This document shows positions 61,601-64,000 of a stretch of DNA of 64,000 bases, in pieces. Numbering within the stretch: position 1 is the first letter of the stretch; each line of letters opens with the position of its first letter. The stretch comes from Micromussa lordhowensis (lineage: Eukaryota; Cnidaria; Anthozoa; Scleractinia; Lobophylliidae): the NCBI GenBank assembly GCA_964020085.1, contig OZ026604.1, forward strand, positions 26,528,697 through 26,592,696, in the 5' to 3' direction. The notes under the pieces were generated by a model that saw only the letters and a list, made by a program, of their open reading frames with translations, searched no databases and was not told the origin of the DNA. Both the position numbers and the translations under genes were made by a program.

Positions 61601-62557
61601 CTATGCTAATCAGCCCGGCAGATCCCCAGGCGTGGCCGGCTGGCTGACTAGTTAGCCGAGCTTGACGCGTGTCACAACTTGGCAAACTAATGGCACCAAA
61701 GCACTCCTGGGGTCGGTCCGGGTCCACATGCAAAGTTTCGGAGCTGCGCGACATCTCGCACTATGCTAACCAGCCCGTTTGCTAATTAGCCGAACTTTGC
61801 GCGCGTCGCAACTTAGCAAACTAATACCACCAAAGCACTCCCGGGGTCGGTCCGGGTCCAAATGCGAAGTATCGGAGCTGCGCGAAATCTCGCACTATGC
61901 TAATCAGCCCGCAGATCCCCAGGCGTGGCCGGCTGGCTGACTCGTTAGCCGAGCTTGACGCGTGTCGCAACTTGGCAAACAAATGGCACCAAAGCACTCC
62001 TGGGGTGGGTCCGGGTCCACATGCAAAGTTTCGGAGCTGCGCGACATCTCGCACTATGCTAACCAGCCCGTTTGCTAATTAGCCGAACTTTGCGCGCGTC
62101 GCAACTTTGCAAACTAATACCACCAAAGCACTCCCGGGGCCGGTCCGGGTCCAAATGCGAAGTATCGGAGCTGCGCGAAATCTCGCACTATGCTAATCAG
62201 CCCGCAGATCCCCAGGCGTGGCCGGCTGGCTGACTCGTTAGCCGAGCTTGACGCGTGTCGCAACTTGGCAAACTAATGGCACCAAAGCACTCCTGGGGTG
62301 GGTCCGGGTCCACATGCAAAGTTTCGGAGCTGCGCGACATCTCGCACTATGCTAACCAGCCCGTTTGCTAATTAGCCGAACTTTGCGCGCGTCGCAACTT
62401 TGCAAACTAATACCACCAAAGCACTCCCGGGGTCGGTCCGGGTCCAAATGCGAAGTATCAGAGCTGCGCGAAATCTCGCACTATGCTAATCAGCCCTGCA
62501 GATCCCCAGGCGTGGCCGGCTGGCTGACTAGTTAGCCGAGCTTGACGCGTGTCGCAA
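58622..62557. repeat. Further domain V modules with missing or extra dimers
   Basis: Marker spacing falls to 1176 bp between 59430 and 60606 because the two 293-bp dimers are skipped. The last module (60606 to 61821) keeps both the aaggactcctggggtcgatcc dimer and the tatcgaagctg dimer, whereas the copy at 57668 lacks the former and the copy at 59430 lacks the latter. The final dimers around 61821-62557 are the 293-bp pair and the ccctgcagatc dimer. Confidence 0.75.
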
Positions 62558-64000
62558 CTTGGCAAACTAATGGCAACAAAGCACTCCTGGGGTGGGTCCG
62601 GGTCCACATGCAAAGTTTCGGAGCTGCGCGAAATCTCGCACTATGCTAACCAGCCCGTTTGCTAATTAGCCGAACTTTGCGCGCGTCGCAACTTTGCAAA
62701 CTAATACCACCAAAGCACTCCTGGGGTCGGTCCGGGTCCAAATGCGAAGTATCGGAGCTGCGCGAAATCTCGCACTATGCTAATCAGCCCGGCAGATCCC
62801 CAGGCGTGGCCGGCTGGCTGACTAGTTAGCCGAGCTTGACGCGTGTCGCAACTTGGCAAACTAATGGCACCAAAGCACTCCTGGGGTGGGTCCGGGTCCA
62901 CATGCAAAGTTTCGGAGCTGCGCGAAATCTCGCACTATGCTAACCAGCCCGTTTGCTAATTAGCCGAACTTTGCGCGCGTCGCAACTTTTCAAACTAATA
63001 CCACCAAAGCACTCCCGGGGTCGGTCCGGGTCCAAATGCGAAGTATCGGAGCTGCGCGAAATCTCGCACTATGCTAATCAGCCCGGCAGATCCCCAGGCG
63101 TGGCCGGCTGGCTGACTAGTTAGCCGAGCTTGACGCGTGTCGCAACTTGGCAAACTAATGGCACCAAAGCACTCCTGGGGTGGGTCCGGGTCCACATGCA
63201 AAGTTTCGGAGCTGCGCGAAATCTCGCACTATGCTAACCAGCCCGGCAGATGCCCAGGCGTGGCCGGCTGGCTGACTAGTTAGCCGAGCTTGACGCGTGT
63301 CGCAACTTGGCAAACTAATGGCACCAAAGCACTCCTGGGGTCGGTCCGGGTCCACATGCAAAGTTTCGGAGCTGCACGAAATCTCGCACTATGCTAACCA
63401 GCCCGTTTGCTAATTAGCCGAACTTTGCGCGCGTGGCAACTTTGCAAAGTAATACCACCAAAGCACTCCCGGGGTCGGTCCGGGTCCAAATGCGAAGTAT
63501 CGGAGCTGCGCAAAATCTCGCACTATGCTAATCAGCCCGGGAGATGCCCAGGCGTGGCCGGCTGGCTGACTAGTTAGCCGAGCTTGACGCGTGTCGCAAC
63601 TTGGCAAACTAATGGCACCAAAGCACTCCTGGGGTGGGTCCGGGTCCACATGCAAAGTTTCGGAGCTGCGCGACATCTCGCACTATGCTAACCAGCCCGT
63701 TTGCTAATTAGCCGAACTTTGCGTGCGTCGCAACTTTGCAAACTAATACCACCAAAGCACTCCCGGGGTCGGTCCGGGTCCAAATGCGAAGTATCGCAGC
63801 TGCGCGAAATCTCCCACTATGCTAATCAGCCCGGCAGATCCCCAGGCGTGGCCGGCTGGCTGACTAGTTAGCCGAGCTTGACGCGTGTCGCAACTTGGCA
63901 AACTAATGGCACCAAAGCACTCCTGGGGTGGGTCCGGGTCCACATGCAAAGTTTCGGAGCTGTGCGAAATCTCGCACTATGCTAACCAGCCCGTTTGCTA
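62558..64000. repeat. Satellite domain VI: divergent dimers resembling domain II
   Basis: Units again read cggcagatcc with gggtgggtcc and, at 63421-63550, carry gcgcgtggcaac, gcaaagtaat and cccgggagatgcc, the combination seen at about 10.38-10.51 and 11.13-11.25 kb. A hybrid half-unit is at 63146-63305. The array runs off the right edge of the window. No gene is seen. Confidence 0.8.
63146..63305. repeat. Hybrid half-unit in domain VI
   Basis: Half A head through ctatgctaaccagcccg, then half B tail from gcagatgcccaggcg, 160 bp between cttgg boxes at 63146 and 63306. It has the same switch point as the hybrid at 10850-11009 and is followed by the same variant dimer, so the two are probably copies of one ancestral event. 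Confidence 0.8.

Larger units (their letters stand above)
47765..62557. repeat. Satellite domain V: second HOR family (6-7 dimers), interrupted by a retrotransposon
   Basis: The first dimer begins like the tail of the block A-E unit (gtcggtcagggtcc), then switches near 47900 to short-form units with caaacaaatggcacc and gggtgggtcc. The module contains 293-bp dimers, a tatcagagctg/ccctgcagatc dimer, a ccacagcactcc dimer, a ggctgagtagttag dimer, a ttggggtcgg dimer, and optional aaggactcc and tatcgaagctg dimers. With the 6258-bp insertion removed, module offsets are 2056 bp (7 dimers), 1762 bp (6) and 1176 bp (4), so copies differ by presence or absence of dimers. Apart from the retrotransposon there is no gene. 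Confidence 0.85.

Noticed and set aside
1..64000. CRISPR-like array
   Set aside because: The whole 293-294 bp unit is repeated, with no short repeat and unique spacer pattern and no cas genes; the window is eukaryotic satellite.

Overview
The window is eukaryotic, almost certainly metazoan, repeat DNA. About 57.7 kb of the 64 kb is one tandem satellite array. The remaining 6.25 kb is a single full-length LTR retrotransposon of the BEL/Pao superfamily inserted into that array. BEL/Pao elements are known only from animals, which is the main basis for the metazoan call. The sequence does not fix the species. No host gene, rRNA, tRNA, CRISPR array or prokaryotic operon is visible. This is the kind of sequence expected at a centromeric, pericentromeric or subtelomeric heterochromatin block.

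The satellite unit is a dimer of two related but unequal halves. Half A is about 134 bp (starts cttggcaaac, ends gcgcgtcgcaa). Half B is about 159-160 bp (starts ctttgcaaac, ends gcgtgtcgcaa). The halves are alike over roughly their first 100 bp and their last 25 bp; half B carries about 26 extra bases near 'cagatccccaggcg'. Dimers come in a 293-bp form (cccgcagatc) and a 294-bp form (cccggcagatc).

Layout: 1-9085 holds 31 fairly homogeneous 293-bp dimers. 9086-13664 holds divergent 294-bp dimers, with out-of-phase hybrid half-units and a 748-bp tandem duplication. 13665-47764 is a higher-order-repeat (HOR) domain with five successive blocks, A (20 dimers), B (18), C (29), D (29) and E (20 dimers plus part of another). 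C and D are nearly identical 8526-bp copies. By position arithmetic they equal block B with one internal 6-dimer (1764 bp) and one internal 5-dimer (1470 bp) tandem duplication. E is a D-like copy that lost 1 bp, 294 bp and 1470 bp. 47765-62557 is a second HOR family of 6-7 dimers mixing 293- and 294-bp forms, with a 747-bp out-of-phase duplication and the retrotransposon. 62558-64000 returns to the divergent type seen at 9.1-12.3 kb.

The retrotransposon (50607-56859, minus strand) has two 288-bp LTRs that I read as identical, a 5-bp target duplication (gggtc), a purine-rich tract before the 3' LTR, and one intact 1850-codon gag-pol frame. That frame carries gag with zinc knuckles, aspartic protease, reverse transcriptase (YMDD), RNase H, integrase (HHCC and D,D,E) and a C-terminal domain. 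It looks like a very recent and possibly still competent insertion. The many 60-95 codon frames elsewhere are by-products of the satellite sequence and are not annotated as genes.
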